From: CAVXDY01 sp963721335
GTDB lineage: Bacteria > Actinomycetota > Thermoleophilia > Miltoncostaeales > Miltoncostaeaceae
Assembly (NCBI GenBank): GCA_963721335.1
Contig: CAVRIV010000008.1
Location: 1,240,001 to 1,304,000 of the forward strand
DNA length: 64,000 nucleotides
Direction: 5' to 3'
The notes under the pieces were generated by a model that did not search any database, was not told where the DNA came from, and saw nothing but the letters and a program-made list of their open reading frames with translations. Position 1 is the first letter of the stretch, and the number at the start of each line of letters is the position of its first letter. Shown here one piece after another: positions 9,409 through 19,883 of the stretch. Made by a program: the position numbers and the translations under genes.

Positions 9409-10516
9409 TCAGCCCCCCGTGACGGTCCCGAGCGCGTCGCCCGTGCTCGCGCGTGATCCGGAGGTCGCGGCAGGCCCGCCGGAAGGATTCGACGCGGTCT
9501 GCACGAGCGCCGGCCTGGAAGCGTCGCGGGGCCTCGGCCGTCACGCCCTTGACCAGCGCCGTGGTCAGCCGATCTCGCTCGACCTCGACCCGCCGCCGGA
9601 GGGCCTCGACGTCGGCGGGGTCGAGCACCCCGGCGCCGACCCGCTGGGTGCTGGCCGCGCCGCAGGCCACCGCCAGGGCCAGGGAGGCCTCCGGCGTGCT
9701 GTGGCCGTAGCGCGCCGACAGATATCCCGCGAGGAAGGCGTCGCCGGACCCGACCGTCGACACCACGTCCGAGCGCGCCGGGAGCACCGCGCGGTAGGTG
9801 GCGCCCCGCTTCGCCGACTCGGTGCGCACGCGGGCCACGCATCCGTCCTCGTGGTGGATGAGCGCGGTCTCGGCGCCCATCTGCGCGAGCGTCTCGACGG
9901 CCGCGGCCATGTCCTCCTCGTCGCCGAACTCGTGCCCCACGATCTCCTCGGCCTCGCGGACGTTGGGGCTCACGACGCCCGGCTCCGCCGCGAGGGCGGC
10001 CCGCAGCGCCGGACCCGTCGCGTCCACCGCGGTCACCATCCGCGCCCCGCGCAGCTCCTTCATGAGGGTCGCGTAGAAGTCCACGGGCACGCCGCGCGGC
10101 AGGGACCCTGCGATGACGAACACGTCGGCGCCCTTCGACAGGTAGCGGATCTTGCCGATCAGCACCTCGAGCTCGGCCGCCTCCACGTTGGGCCCGTACT
10201 CGTTGATCTCGGTCTGCTGGCCGGTGTTGGGATCGATGACGGCGGTCGAGGTGCGCGACTCGTCCTTGATCCGGACGAAGTCGTTGAGGATCCCCTCGGA
10301 GGTCAGCTCCTCGATGATGTAGGTGCCCGTGCGCCCACCGGCCAGGCCGGTGGCGATGACCGGCTGCCCGAGCTGCTTGAGGGCGCGCGCCACGTTCACG
10401 CCCTTGCCGCCCGGCAGCCGCAGCGACGCGTCGGCGCGGTGGTTCGCCCCGAGCTGGAAGTTGGGCACGCGCACCGTGCGGTCGAGGGCGGCGTTGAGGG
10501 TGACCGTGACGATCAC
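9409..10516 (-). CDS. PfkB-family sugar-phosphate kinase (1-phosphofructokinase/LacC type)
   Basis: Ribokinase-fold kinase that should phosphorylate fructose-1-phosphate or tagatose-6-phosphate. It starts MIVTVTLNAALDRTV. It carries the first PfkB signature around GGKGVNVARALKQLG and the catalytic anion hole GSGDAFLAGYL. It is about 370 aa, longer than the usual 310, with a C-terminal tail after RVEVERDRLTTAL. Near 9450 the frame shifts by one lost CG unit; the restored frame ends STGDALGTVTGG with its TGA touching the GuaB3 GTG. The GTG start overlaps the stop of the carboxypeptidase gene. No PTS or fructose regulator lies nearby, so the substrate is uncertain. Confidence 0.85.
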
Positions 10517-11634
10517 GGGGCGAGCGCCTCCACGCCGGCGCGGAACCGGTCCCAGATGCTCGGCGTCGCGGCGCCCTCGGCGGCGACCAGGGGGCTCCGC
10601 CCGATCACGTGCCCGTTCTGGAGCACGCTCACCTGGCCCAGCGGCTGGCCGGCCATGACCGGGGCGCGCACCCGCGCGGGCACCACCACGCGCTGGCTGA
10701 GGGGGGCGGTGAGCAGCAGCGGGGCGATGACGGCGGACGACGCCCGGTAGGGGACCGACGTCCCGGGACGGCCCTGCACCGGCACGCGCCCCAGCGTCGG
10801 CCCCGCGGGCACGACCGTGGCGCGGGCGTACTGGGAGAAGCCCCAGTCGAGCAGGCGGCGCCCGCCCCGGGCGCGCGCCGCCGAGCTGGGAGCGCCGATC
10901 AGGGCGACGTAGAGCTGCACGCCGAGCGCGGGCCGGCGCGCGTGCGCCACCAGGGCGAAGCCGGCGTCGTCGGTCATGCCCGTCTTCACCCCGTCCACGT
11001 CGGAGTCGACGTCCAGGAGCTCGTTCTCCGACTCGTACTGACGCAGCCCGGCTCCCCCCCTTCCCGGGATGCTCGCCCGCCGCCTCGCCACCGTGCGGCG
11101 GAAGAACGGGTCGCGCATCGCGACGCTCGCCAGCCTCACCAGGTCGCGCGCGCTGGAGTGGTGCCCGGGGGCGTCCAGCCCGTGCGGGTTGGCGAACCGG
11201 GTGTGGGTCAGGCCCAGCTCCCGGGCGCGGGCGTTCATGTCGGCCACGAAGGCCTGCTGCGAGCCCGCGACCCCCTCGGCGAGCGTGACGGCGGCGTCGT
11301 TCCCGCTCGCCACCAGGAGCGCGGTGAGCAGCTCCCGCACGCTCAGGCGCTCGCCGGTCTCGAGGCGCCCGCTGGATCCGTCGATCGCGGCCGACGCCGG
11401 CACCCTCAGCTCGTCGTCCAGATTGGCCCGCTCCAGCACGATCAGGGCCGTCATGATCTTGGTGGTGCTGGCCATCGGGAGCTCCCGATCGGCCGCCTTC
11501 CGCGCAAGCGTCTCACCCGTTCCCTGGTCCACCACGATGTAGGCCGCCGCATCGACCGGCGGCGGGGCGGCCCCCCGCAGGGGCGCCGCGCCGAGCACGA
11601 GGGCGATGGCGGCGAGTACCGTGAGGCGGACCAC
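10513..11634 (-). CDS. dacA: D-alanyl-D-alanine carboxypeptidase, PBP5-type
   Basis: Trims the terminal D-Ala of peptidoglycan stem peptides outside the membrane. The signal peptide is VVRLTVLAAIALVLGAAPL. The serine active site is STTK (MASTTKIMTALIV), the second motif is SGN (ASGNDAAVTLAEG), and the third is KTG (GVKTGMTDDAGFALVA). The C-terminal beta-rich domain has the usual PBP5 features. It is 373 aa with a GTG start at 11634. Its TGA overlaps the GTG of the pfkB-type gene, so the two are co-translated. Confidence 0.92.
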   Translation of the reverse strand: MVRLTVLAAIALVLGAAPLRGAAPPPVDAAAYIVVDQGTGETLARKAADRELPMASTTKIMTALIVLERANLDDELRVPASAAIDGSSGRLETGERLSVRELLTALLVASGNDAAVTLAEGVAGSQQAFVADMNARARELGLTHTRFANPHGLDAPGHHSSARDLVRLASVAMRDPFFRRTVARRRASIPGRGGAGLRQYESENELLDVDSDVDGVKTGMTDDAGFALVAHARRPALGVQLYVALIGAPSSAARARGGRRLLDWGFSQYARATVVPAGPTLGRVPVQGRPGTSVPYRASSAVIAPLLLTAPLSQRVVVPARVRAPVMAGQPLGQVSVLQNGHVIGRSPLVAAEGAATPSIWDRFRAGVEALAP

Positions 11635-11711
11635 CGGATGGGTGGCAGGACCCCCCTCGCGGCGCCACCGGTGAGGGACGGGCCAGCCGGGGCCGACCCG
11701 TCCCCACCAGC

Positions 11712-11879
11712 TCAGGTCATGGTCACCCGGCTCCGGAGGGCGGCCTCGATCTCCGGGGTGATGTTCGCCGGTCCCCCGTGGTGATCGTGATCGTGGGCTG
11801 CCGCCCGCTTGATCACAGCCTCCGCGGTTTCCTCGGAGAACGTCTCGTTGCAGGTCGCGCAGTGATACTCGGCAGGCAT
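11712..11879 (-). CDS. DUF1059-like small metal-binding protein
   Basis: A 55-residue protein, MPAEYHCATCNETFSEE at the N-terminus, with a CxxC pair and a His-rich run (HDHDHH) in the middle, then ITPEIEAALRSRV. This pattern (CxxC, helix, histidines near an HG, final helix) matches small DUF1059 proteins, whose role is unknown. AAAGGGGA lies 6 bp upstream of the ATG as a good ribosome binding site. It sits between pyrF and the carboxypeptidase gene on the same strand. The metal-binding idea is inferred from the Cys and His residues. Confidence 0.7.
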   Translation of the reverse strand: MPAEYHCATCNETFSEETAEAVIKRAAAHDHDHHGGPANITPEIEAALRSRVTMT

Positions 11880-11960
11880 GCGTGTCCCCTTTGTCGCCTT
11901 CCGTCGGCGGGCGCCGGGGGGCGACCGCCCGCCGGAATCCTATGCCCCAGGGGGCGGGAA

Positions 11961-12777
11961 TCACCATCCCCCGGAGGCTGCCCAGAGCGTCTCGCGAAGC
12001 GACTCGGCCGCCCGCCGCGGGCTCTCGGCGAAGATGATCGAGCGGCTGGCCGACACCAGCGCGCCCGCGCGGCCCCCGCCGAACGCCGGCGCGAGCCGCT
12101 CGGGGTCGCCCGCCCTGGGCGCCCACGCCGGGAACCAGCAGGATCTGCTGGGGCATCAGCTCGCGGAGAGCCGTCATCCGCTCCGGGGGGACGGTCGCGC
12201 CCACGACGGCGCCGAGGCAGGAGAGGCCGGACTCGTCCACCGAGGGAGCACCCCATTCCGCCACCCGGCGCGCCACCTCCTCATGCCACAGGCCCCCCGT
12301 CGCGAGCGGAAGGTCCTGGAGGTCGGCGGCGCCGGGATTGGACGTGCGCACCAGGGCGAAGAGGCCCCGGCCGCCCGAGGCGGCGGCGTCCAGGAAGGGC
12401 TGCATCGCGTCGCCGCCCAGCAGCGGGTTGATCGTGAGCGCGTCGATCGGGGGTCGCAGGAACGCCTCGGCGTAGGCCCGGTTGGTGACGTCGAAATCCC
12501 CGCGCTTGGCGTCGGCGATCACCAGCAGGCCGGCGTCGGCGGCGGCCGTCGCGACCCGCTCGAAGGCCTCCCAGCCCGCGGCGCCGAAGCGCTCGAACGA
12601 GGCGAGCTGGAGCTTCGCCGCCACGCAGGCCGGCCCGGCCGCGCCGATGGCGCGCCGGCAGAAGGCGCGAGCACCGTCCGCGCCGCCGGGAACGCGGGCG
12701 GGGTCGGGGTCCAGCCCCAGCACCACCTGGCTCGAGCGGGCGTCCACGGCGGCGGCCACCCGGGCGCCGAAGCTCAC
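11961..12777 (-). CDS. pyrF: Orotidine-5'-phosphate decarboxylase, one frameshift
   Basis: Decarboxylates OMP to UMP, the last step of pyrimidine synthesis. Motifs seen are VVLGLDPDP, the catalytic charged network in LVIADAKRGDFDVTN, DALTINPLLGGDAM, and LLVPGVGAQGG near the phosphate site. This is the longer PyrF subtype used by Actinobacteria. The frame breaks near 12108. Adding one CG unit gives GGRDPERLAPAFGG and a natural C-terminus with TGA at 11963-11961. Without it the frame runs on without meaning. The GTG start overlaps the stop of the AEC permease gene by 4 bp. Confidence 0.9.
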
Positions 12778-13784
12778 AGGAGGGCCGCCCGCCACAGGGG
12801 CAGGGTCAGGGTGGCGAGCACCGTGGTCACCACCACGGCCGCCGCCAGGACGTCGGCCCGCAGGCCCGATCGAGCACCGATCACGAGCGACATCATCGCG
12901 CTTGGCATGGCCGCCATGATGACGACCGTGTGCAGCACGTCCCCCTCGAACTGGAAGGCCATGGCCACGGCGAGGCCGATCACGCCCGCCACGCCCAGCC
13001 TCATGACCGCGGCATAGCTCACCTCGCCCCACAGCCGCGGCAGGCCGCGCAACTCGATCATCAGGCCGGTGTAGAGCATGGTGAGCGGCAGGACCGCCGC
13101 CGCCAGCAGTTCCAGGGGGCGCTCGATGAGCCGGGGCAGGTCGTCCCCCCCGGCGAGGTTCACCGCCACCCCGGCCGCGAGGGCCCAGTTGGGCGGCAGC
13201 AGCAGCGATCGGCCGAGCTGGCGCACCGAGGGGTGAGCAGCCCCCGGGGCGCGCCCGTAGGAGCTCGCGACCGCCACGGTCGACGTCCACGTGATGAGCC
13301 CGGTCCCGACGTCGTAGAGGACCGCGGCCGGCAGCGAGAAGCCGGCCCCCGAGGCCGCGATCAGCGGAAGCCCGAAGAAGCCGGTGTTGCCCACGGCGAC
13401 GGCCAGGATGAGGGCGCCGGCGCGCGTGGGCTCCATCCCCCACACCCGCGTCGACGCCCACCCGATGCCCAGCAGGACGACGTGCACCGCGAAGGCCGCG
13501 ATCGGGATCAGGAGCAGCGAGCCGTGCAGATCGGCCCGGACGATGATCAGGAAGATCAGGGGCGGCAGGGCCACGTAGATGACGATGCGCACCAGCGCGG
13601 GGCCGTCCTCGCGGGAGAGCACGCGGAAATGGCGGGCCAGGGCCCCCGCCAGGATGATGACGAGGGCCCCGAAGGCGGTCTCGGTCAGGGCCTCGCTCCG
13701 CGGGTCACGCGGCGAGCGTACCGAGCGTCCCGCGGCGGAGCGCCGCCGGTACAGTTCCCGCGTGCCCTCCCGGAACCCGATCAC
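12774..13784 (-). CDS. AEC-family (auxin efflux carrier-like) permease
   Basis: Ten or so hydrophobic segments, the first at FGALVIILAGALARHF, and a typical AEC core (AVAVGNTGFFGLPLIAASG with the conserved N-T-G-F/N-x-G-L-P element). Family members export organic acids or similar anions. The ORF start at 13784 would overlap the divergent GH15 gene and adds about 32 polar residues before the first helix. A CTG near 13689 is a possible alternative, so the start is uncertain. It ends in an overlap with pyrF. Confidence 0.85.
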   Translation of the reverse strand: MIGFREGTRELYRRRSAAGRSVRSPRDPRSEALTETAFGALVIILAGALARHFRVLSREDGPALVRIVIYVALPPLIFLIIVRADLHGSLLLIPIAAFAVHVVLLGIGWASTRVWGMEPTRAGALILAVAVGNTGFFGLPLIAASGAGFSLPAAVLYDVGTGLITWTSTVAVASSYGRAPGAAHPSVRQLGRSLLLPPNWALAAGVAVNLAGGDDLPRLIERPLELLAAAVLPLTMLYTGLMIELRGLPRLWGEVSYAAVMRLGVAGVIGLAVAMAFQFEGDVLHTVVIMAAMPSAMMSLVIGARSGLRADVLAAAVVVTTVLATLTLPLWRAALL

Positions 13785-15645
13785 GACCGCTCCCCCCGGC
13801 GCGGGGCCGTGGTCGTCGTCGAGGGCGGGCTGGGGCGGCCCCTACGAGCCGCGCTACCGGCCGATCGAGAGCTACGGCCTGATCGGCGACCTGCGCACGG
13901 CCGCGCTGGTGGGGGTGGACGGATCGATCGACTGGTTCTGCCCGCGGCGGTTCGACGCGCCCAGCACCTTCGGCGCCATCCTCGACGCCGACAAGGGTGG
14001 AGCGTTCCGGATCGCCCCCACCGCCCCGGTCCCGAGCAAGCAGATGTACCTGCCCGACACCGCGGTGCTGCGTCACGCGCTTCTACAGCCACCGACGGGG
14101 TCGGTGAGCTGACCGACACCATGCCGCTCGAGATCGAGCCCTGCGCGCTCGTTCGCCGGGTGGACGTGGTGCGCGGCGAGGTCGAGTTCCGCATGTCGTG
14201 CCGCCCCGCCTTCGACTACGGCCGCGCCGGCCACCGCGTGGACCTCTCCGGCGACCGCGGTGGCGCACTTCACGCCGGACCGGGGGACGCCCGCCGAGCT
14301 CCGCGCGAGCGTGCCGCATGCGGACCGAGGGACCGGCCGCCGAGAGCCGCTTCCGGCTGCGCGCGGGCGAGAGCGCCTGGTTCGTGTGGCAGCCCACGCG
14401 ACGGCGGCGCACGCTGGACGGACGAGTCGATCGCGCGCGCGATCGACGAGACCCGCGACGTTCTGGCGCGACTGGCTCGCGGGCCACCCACTACCGGGGG
14501 CGCTGGCGCGAGATGGTCCAGCGATCGGCCATCACGCTGAAGCTCTGCACCTACCAGCCCACCGGCGCCATGGTCGCGTCACCCACCTGCAGCCTGCCCG
14601 AGACGATCGGCGGCGCCCGCAACTGGGACTACCGCTACGCCTGGCTGCGCGACTCCGCCTTCACCGCCTTCGCCTTCCAGCGTCTGGGGTTCGACGACGA
14701 GGCGATCCAGTTCGCCGACTGGCTGGAGGAGCGCGGCTCATCGAGACCGACCCGGACGACCCCCAGCTGCAGATCGTCTACGGGGTCGACGGCGAAGGCC
14801 GACCTCACCGAGCACGAGCTGGGTCACCTGGAGGGGTACCGGGGGTCGCGGCCGGTGCGGATCGGCAACGGCGCCCACGAGCAGCTCCAGCTCGACGTCT
14901 ACGGCGAGCTGATGGACGCGGTCTACCTCAGCAACAAGATCCAGCCGATCAGCTGGGAGCTGTGGCGCAACCTGCGGCGGCGTGCTCGACTGGCTGGCCG
15001 ACAACTGGCAGCGGCCCGACGAGGGCATCTGGGAGGTCCGCGGCGGCCGGCGCGACTTCGTCTACTCCCGCCTCATGTGCTGGGTGGCGTTCGAGCGGGC
15101 GATGCGCATGCAGGCCCAGCGGGGCCTACCGGGCGACACGTTCAAGTGGCGCACCTGCCGCGACGCCGATCTACGAGGAGATCATGGCGCGCGGGTGGAG
15201 CCCGGAGCGCCGGTCGTTCGTGCAGTACTACGGCGGCGACGTGCTCGACGCCAGCAACCTGCTGATGCCGCTGGTCAAGTTCATCGGCCCCCGGGACCCG
15301 CGCATGCTCTCCACCCTCGACGCGATCCAGGCCGAGCTCGTGTCCGACAGCCTCGTGTACCGCTACGACCCGAAGACCGCCTCGGACGACGGACTGGGCG
15401 GCGAGGCGGAGGGGTCCTTCTCGCTCTGCTCGTTCTGGCTGGTGGAGTGCCTGACGCGGGCCGGACGCCTCGACGACGCGCGCCTGGTGTTCGAGAAGAT
15501 GCTCACCTACGCGAGCGGCCTGGGGCTGTTCGCCGAGCAGGTGAGCGACACCGGCGACGCGCTGGGCAACTACCCCCAGGCGTTCACCCACCTCGGGCTG
15601 ATCTCGGCCGCCTGGGACCTGAACAAGGCCCTCGGCGACGACTGA
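13762..15645 (+). CDS. Glycoside hydrolase family 15 (glucoamylase/trehalase type), heavily frameshifted
   Basis: An (alpha/alpha)6-barrel enzyme that should hydrolyse alpha-glucosidic bonds such as trehalose or maltodextrins. The N-terminus shows the family hallmark ESYGLIGDLRTAALVGVDGS followed by IDWFC. Later come the catalytic acid region around GGARNWDYRYAWLRDS, the segment DEGIWEVRGG, and near the C-terminus SFWLVECLTRAGRLDDA. The length (about 630 codons) fits. Eleven frame changes lie between 14070 and 15170. Each is consistent with loss of one CG unit (two units near 14730), and restoring them gives one continuous GH15 protein. The 3' 480 bp are intact. The GTG start at 13762 has no clear ribosome binding site. 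Intracellular, since no signal peptide is seen. Confidence 0.85.
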
Positions 15646-15663
15646 GCGCGCGGCGCCCGATGG

Positions 15664-16062
15664 TCAGGCGCCCGCGGCGACCTCCCGCTCCGCCAGCGCC
15701 ACGAGCCGGGCCAGCGAGGCGCCGATCTCGGCGCGCTGCTCGTCGATGCGCTCGGCGTCGCGCACGGGCAGCTCCACCCGCACGCTCACCGCGCAGCCGT
15801 CGGGATGCGGCTCGAGCCGCCACTCCTGGATCACGTCGAACTTCAGGCACGAGATCGTGACCGCGCCGTCGCCGGAGCGCGTCACCGCGGTGGGGTACGC
15901 GAAGTCGGGCCACTCGCTCGTGTAGCGGGTCACCTCCTCCCCCTCGCCCTCGACCCGGTCGGTGCCCTCCCACCAGTCGGGGAAGCGCGCCGGATCGTGG
16001 AGGATCTTGAAGACCTCCACCGCCGGCGCATGGCAGATCGCATGCCGCTGGAAGTCGGGCAT
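15664..16062 (-). CDS. SRPBCC-fold (polyketide cyclase/dehydrase-like) protein
   Basis: 132 aa with the START-like layout: MPDFQRHAICHAPAVEVFKI, helix, DPARFPDWWEGTDRVEG, then strands and a long C-terminal helix (LARLVALAEREVA). Such proteins hold a hydrophobic ligand in a deep pocket. Its ATG lies one base after the stop of the large BTAD regulator, so both are probably one transcript. The ligand is unknown. Confidence 0.8.
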   Translation of the reverse strand: MPDFQRHAICHAPAVEVFKILHDPARFPDWWEGTDRVEGEGEEVTRYTSEWPDFAYPTAVTRSGDGAVTISCLKFDVIQEWRLEPHPDGCAVSVRVELPVRDAERIDEQRAEIGASLARLVALAEREVAAGA

Positions 16063-16063
16063 C

Positions 16064-19000
16064 TCACGCTCCTTCGGTGGTCACCATCGCCAGCCCCATC
16101 CGGTCGGCCGCCAGGCGCTCGAGCTCGCGCTCGGGCTCGACGAGGCCGGCCACCGGCGGCCGGCCGAGGTCGACGAGGATCGCCGCGTAGGCCTCGCCGG
16201 ACGCCGGCGGACCGGCCATCCGCCGCCAGCCGCGCTCGGCCTCGTCCAGGTGGCGAGCGGCCGCCTCGGGCTCGCCCCGCGCCGCGGCGATCAGCCCCTG
16301 GACCCGGCTGATGCGGGGCACCAGCGCCTCGGGCATGTCGGCGGGCCCCACGGGCTCGAAGGGGACCCGCGCCAGCTCGTCGTCCGCCGCGGCGAGGTCG
16401 GCGGCGCCGACCAGGGCCTCGGCCAGCAGCAGCCGGGCGAGGGCGCGGGGGAGCCCGTCCCCTCCCACCTCCAGCGCCGCCCGCAGGCGCACGGCGGCCC
16501 GGTCGGGCGAGCCGGCCGCCAGCAGGATCTCCCCCAGGTCGAGCAGGGCCAGACCCTCGTCCCGGGGATCGCCGCCGGCGGTCCGCTCCACGTTCGCCGT
16601 CGCGGCGGCGACGGCCTCGTCGTGGCGGCCGAGGCGCGAGAGGGCGTGGGCCCGGGCCGCGCGCAGTTGGGACTCGAGAGCGCGCCCCGGCCACGGGAAG
16701 GTCGCGAGCCGGTCGCAGAGCACGATCACGTGCTCCACGTCCCCCGCGCACGCGGAGGCCGCTGCCCCGGTGAGCAGGCCGAGCGCGGCGACGTCGGGGC
16801 GCCCCGCCAGCCGCGCGAGGTCGGCGGCGCGCTCGCACACGCGGGCCGCCCCGGCGAGGTCGCCGGCGCGCAGGAGCGCCGTGCCGCGCGCGTGCTCCAG
16901 CTCGGCCTCGAGCGCCCGGTCCCCCATGGCCTCGGGGATGCACCGCATGGCCTCGATCAGCCTCGGCACCTCGGCGGGATCGCCCGCGACCGACTCCGAC
17001 CAGGCGGCGCTCGAGAGCGCCAGGAGCCGCGCCTCGGGGGCGACGACGCCGGCGAGGTCGATCAGCTCGAGCGCGCGGCGGCTGGCCGAGAGGGCGTCGG
17101 CCGGATAGCAGAGCGTGGTGTGCAGCCAGCGACCGCGGAACGCGTGCGCCAGGGCCAGGCGGCCGGCGTCGCTGGCCCCGCCGAGCAGCCGCTCGGCCTC
17201 GCCGAAGGCCCCGTCCATCGCGGGGCGGTCGGCGCGCCAGGAGTGGACCTCGGCGAGCGCCAGCCAGAGGTCGCCGGTCTCGCGCGGGTCGTCGCCGGCC
17301 AGCGACACGGCCTCGGCCAGGTAGGCGGCCGCCTCATCGAGCGCCCCCAGCACCCGGGCGTCCTGGGCCGCGGCCGCCAGGTAGCGCCCGGCCGCCTGAG
17401 GCTCGCCCGCCAGGCGGTGGTGACGCGCCACCTCGGCGGCGCGGCGGCCGGACCGCCGGCCGAGGACCTCGCCGAGGCGGTGGTGGGCCTGCGCGCGATG
17501 GGCCGGCGTCAGCTCCGCGTAGCAGGCCTCGCGGATCAGCTCGTGCCCGAAGCGCACGCGGCGGTCGTCGTCCTCGGCCAGCAGGCCGGCGGCCAGGGTG
17601 GCATCGAGCGCCTCCGGCAGCTCCTCGGCGCCGACGAGCGCCGCGGCCTCGGCGAGCTCGACCGGCCGGCCGGCGGCCGCGACGAGGTCGACCAGGGAGC
17701 GGGCGGCCGGCGTCAGGCGGCCCAGGGGCCCCCGGATCGCCCCGCGCACCCCCTCGGCGGGCTCGCGGCCGGCGGCGGCCGCGCGCGCCCCCTCGCGCGC
17801 CAGGAAGGGGCTCCCCTGGGCCCCCGCCACCACGCGCCGCGCCGTCTCGGGTGCGAGCCCGGGAGCCGTCGCGTCCACGAGCGCCTCGGTCTCGGCCTCG
17901 GACAGGCCCTCGAGGGAGAGCTCCAGGCGCAGCAGCCCCCGCGATCGCACCGCGTCGAGGGCCAGGTCGAGGTCGAGGTTGGCCGGCACCGGGCGCCGGG
18001 TCACGACCACCAGCGCCGGCAGCCCGCCGAGCCGCCGGCCCAGGTGGGCGAGCAGGGCGGCGCTGGCCGGATCGGCGCGGTGAAGGTCCTCGAGCGCCAG
18101 GAGCACGGGTGCGTCGCGCGCGCACCAGGCGACCAGCTCGACGACGGCCTCGAAGAGCCGCACGCGCTCGAGCTCGGGCACCGCCGAGGGCTCTCGCGGG
18201 GCGCGGCCCCACAACGGCTCCACGGCCGGGCAGAGGCGCGCGAGGTCCGCGGCCCAGGACGCCTCGGGCGGCGGGGAGGTCTCGCGCACGAGCTCCCGCA
18301 CGGCCTCGGACCACGGGGCGAGCGGGGGCGCACCCTCCAGCTCGAGGGCCCCTCCGAGGGCCGATCGCCGGCCGCCGGCCCACGGCCGGCGCGCCAGCTC
18401 CGCGACCAGCCGCGACTTGCCGATCCCGGCGGGCCCGGCGATGACCGCCACCCCGCCCTGCCCCGCGGCGGCACGCTCCCAGGCCGCCCCGAGCGCCGCG
18501 CTCTCGCGCGCCCGGCCGACGAGGGGCGCGGCGCGGTGGGCGGCGGGGCGCTGCGGACGCGGCGGGTCCCGCGGCGGGGCCGTGCCGTCGGCGCGCAGCG
18601 AGGCCGCGAGCTCGCGGCTCTCGCGCGAGGGGACGATGCCCATCTCGGCCGCGAGCACCGCCCGAAGGCGGCGGTAGGCGGCCAGGGCCTGCGCGCGCTC
18701 ACCGGAGGCGTCGAGGCGGCGCATGAGATCGCGGTGGGTGACCTCACGCAGGCGGTCCTGCTCGAGCGCCGCGCGCGTCCACCGGACCGCGGCCGGAAGG
18801 TCTCCGGCCTCCTCCGTGAGGGCGGCGAGGCGCTCCAGCGCGGCGACGAGCCGGTCGCGGTGGGCGTCCTGCGCCTCGAGCGCCCACTCGTCGGCGAGGT
18901 CGGCCAGCAGCGGCCCACGGGCGAGAGCCACGGCCGCCTCGAGCGACGCCGCGTCGCCGAGCGCCGTCAGCCGGTCGAACTCCTCGGCGTCGACGCTCCG

Positions 19001-19291
19001 CGGCAGCTCGCCGGAGATCCCGACGTGCGTCCGCCCGGCCGCCAGGTAGGCCCCGGCCCCGACCCGGTCGAGCCCCTCCCGCACGGCCCAGAGGGCGCTG
19101 CGCAGCGACGCCCGGGCGCTGGTGTCGAGCACGTCGGGCCAGAAACGGCCCGCCAGGCGCGCGCGCGGGTGCGGCCCGGGGTGCAGCAGCAGGTAGGCGA
19201 GCAGGGAGCGCGGCCGCAGGCCCGACGTGGACGGCATGGCCTGCCCGTCCATCTCGACGCGGAACTCTCCGAAGAGCCGCGCGCTCAGCAT
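16064..19291 (-). CDS. AfsR/SARP-type regulator: BTAD + AAA ATPase + TPR-like repeats
   Basis: 1075 aa and fully in frame. Residues 1-95 form an OmpR-like winged helix (RPRSLLAYLLLHPG), residues 100-235 a bacterial transcriptional activator (BTAD) domain of TPR helices (AYRRLRAVLAAEMGIVPSRE), and residues 255 onward a STAND-type AAA module with Walker A GPAGIGKS at about 286-293 and the Walker B strand VLLALEDLHRADPAS. The C-terminal half is alanine-rich helical repeats. These proteins couple ligand sensing and ATP binding to activation of metabolic gene clusters. Its targets are not visible; the SRPBCC gene directly downstream is the only co-transcribed candidate. Confidence 0.9.
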   Translation of the reverse strand: MLSARLFGEFRVEMDGQAMPSTSGLRPRSLLAYLLLHPGPHPRARLAGRFWPDVLDTSARASLRSALWAVREGLDRVGAGAYLAAGRTHVGISGELPRSVDAEEFDRLTALGDAASLEAAVALARGPLLADLADEWALEAQDAHRDRLVAALERLAALTEEAGDLPAAVRWTRAALEQDRLREVTHRDLMRRLDASGERAQALAAYRRLRAVLAAEMGIVPSRESRELAASLRADGTAPPRDPPRPQRPAAHRAAPLVGRARESAALGAAWERAAAGQGGVAVIAGPAGIGKSRLVAELARRPWAGGRRSALGGALELEGAPPLAPWSEAVRELVRETSPPPEASWAADLARLCPAVEPLWGRAPREPSAVPELERVRLFEAVVELVAWCARDAPVLLALEDLHRADPASAALLAHLGRRLGGLPALVVVTRRPVPANLDLDLALDAVRSRGLLRLELSLEGLSEAETEALVDATAPGLAPETARRVVAGAQGSPFLAREGARAAAAGREPAEGVRGAIRGPLGRLTPAARSLVDLVAAAGRPVELAEAAALVGAEELPEALDATLAAGLLAEDDDRRVRFGHELIREACYAELTPAHRAQAHHRLGEVLGRRSGRRAAEVARHHRLAGEPQAAGRYLAAAAQDARVLGALDEAAAYLAEAVSLAGDDPRETGDLWLALAEVHSWRADRPAMDGAFGEAERLLGGASDAGRLALAHAFRGRWLHTTLCYPADALSASRRALELIDLAGVVAPEARLLALSSAAWSESVAGDPAEVPRLIEAMRCIPEAMGDRALEAELEHARGTALLRAGDLAGAARVCERAADLARLAGRPDVAALGLLTGAAASACAGDVEHVIVLCDRLATFPWPGRALESQLRAARAHALSRLGRHDEAVAAATANVERTAGGDPRDEGLALLDLGEILLAAGSPDRAAVRLRAALEVGGDGLPRALARLLLAEALVGAADLAAADDELARVPFEPVGPADMPEALVPRISRVQGLIAAARGEPEAAARHLDEAERGWRRMAGPPASGEAYAAILVDLGRPPVAGLVEPERELERLAADRMGLAMVTTEGA

Positions 19292-19355
19292 GGGCTCAGT
19301 CTATGACGGAGCCGACGCCGGCCCAGCGAGAGAGGCCGGCATCCGCTCCGGCTCC

Positions 19356-19709
19356 TCACGTGGCGTAGTCGGTGGCGCCCCACCAGTCGACGATCACCGC
19401 GGGCTCGTCGCCCACCACCCAGGCGTCGTGGCCGGAGGGCAGGGCGGTCACGTCGCCGGCCACGGCGTCCAGCTCGGTGCCGTCGGCCATCTGGATCCTG
19501 AGCGTGCCGGAGACGTGGTACTGGAAGTGGGGCGCCTCGCACCACTCGGTGCCGGCGAGGGGCTTGACGTGATCGGACCAGCGCCAGCCCGGCTCCAGCA
19601 CCAGGCGCCCGATCTGGGCGCCGGCGACGTCGACGAGATCGAGGCTGCCCTTCTGGAAGCTGCGGGTCTCGTCGGGGTGGTCGAACGTCTTGCGCTCGGC
19701 TGCGGACAT
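19356..19709 (-). CDS. Cupin-domain protein
   Basis: 117 aa, a single small beta barrel with the cupin core APHFQYHVSGTLRIQMADG and a following AGDVTALPSGHDAWVVG. Two expected metal-ligand His positions appear (HFQYH), and the distal His is GHDAW. AGGAGG lies just before the ATG at 19709. It is divergent from the NTF2-like gene at 19884. Cupins of this kind act as sensors or small-molecule enzymes. The substrate is unknown. Confidence 0.8.
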   Translation of the reverse strand: MSAAERKTFDHPDETRSFQKGSLDLVDVAGAQIGRLVLEPGWRWSDHVKPLAGTEWCEAPHFQYHVSGTLRIQMADGTELDAVAGDVTALPSGHDAWVVGDEPAVIVDWWGATDYAT

Positions 19710-19883
19710 GGGTTCCTCCTCGTTTCGAGGGGTTGCGTGGAGTGGCCGTCGGGGCGAACCTAGGCTCCGGTTCCGAGGCGGCACAACGGCGCGCCGGCAC
19801 GATTGACGAGCGTTTGACGGTGGCATGACGGGGCTTCGCGAAGGTGGCCCTCGACCGGTATCACCGACCAAGGAGCAGAACCG

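Noticed and set aside
13762..15170. GH15 gene as a decayed pseudogene
   Set aside because: Every frame change is the same CG-unit loss and residues on both sides stay conserved. Random decay would also bring stops and substitutions. An artefact is more likely.
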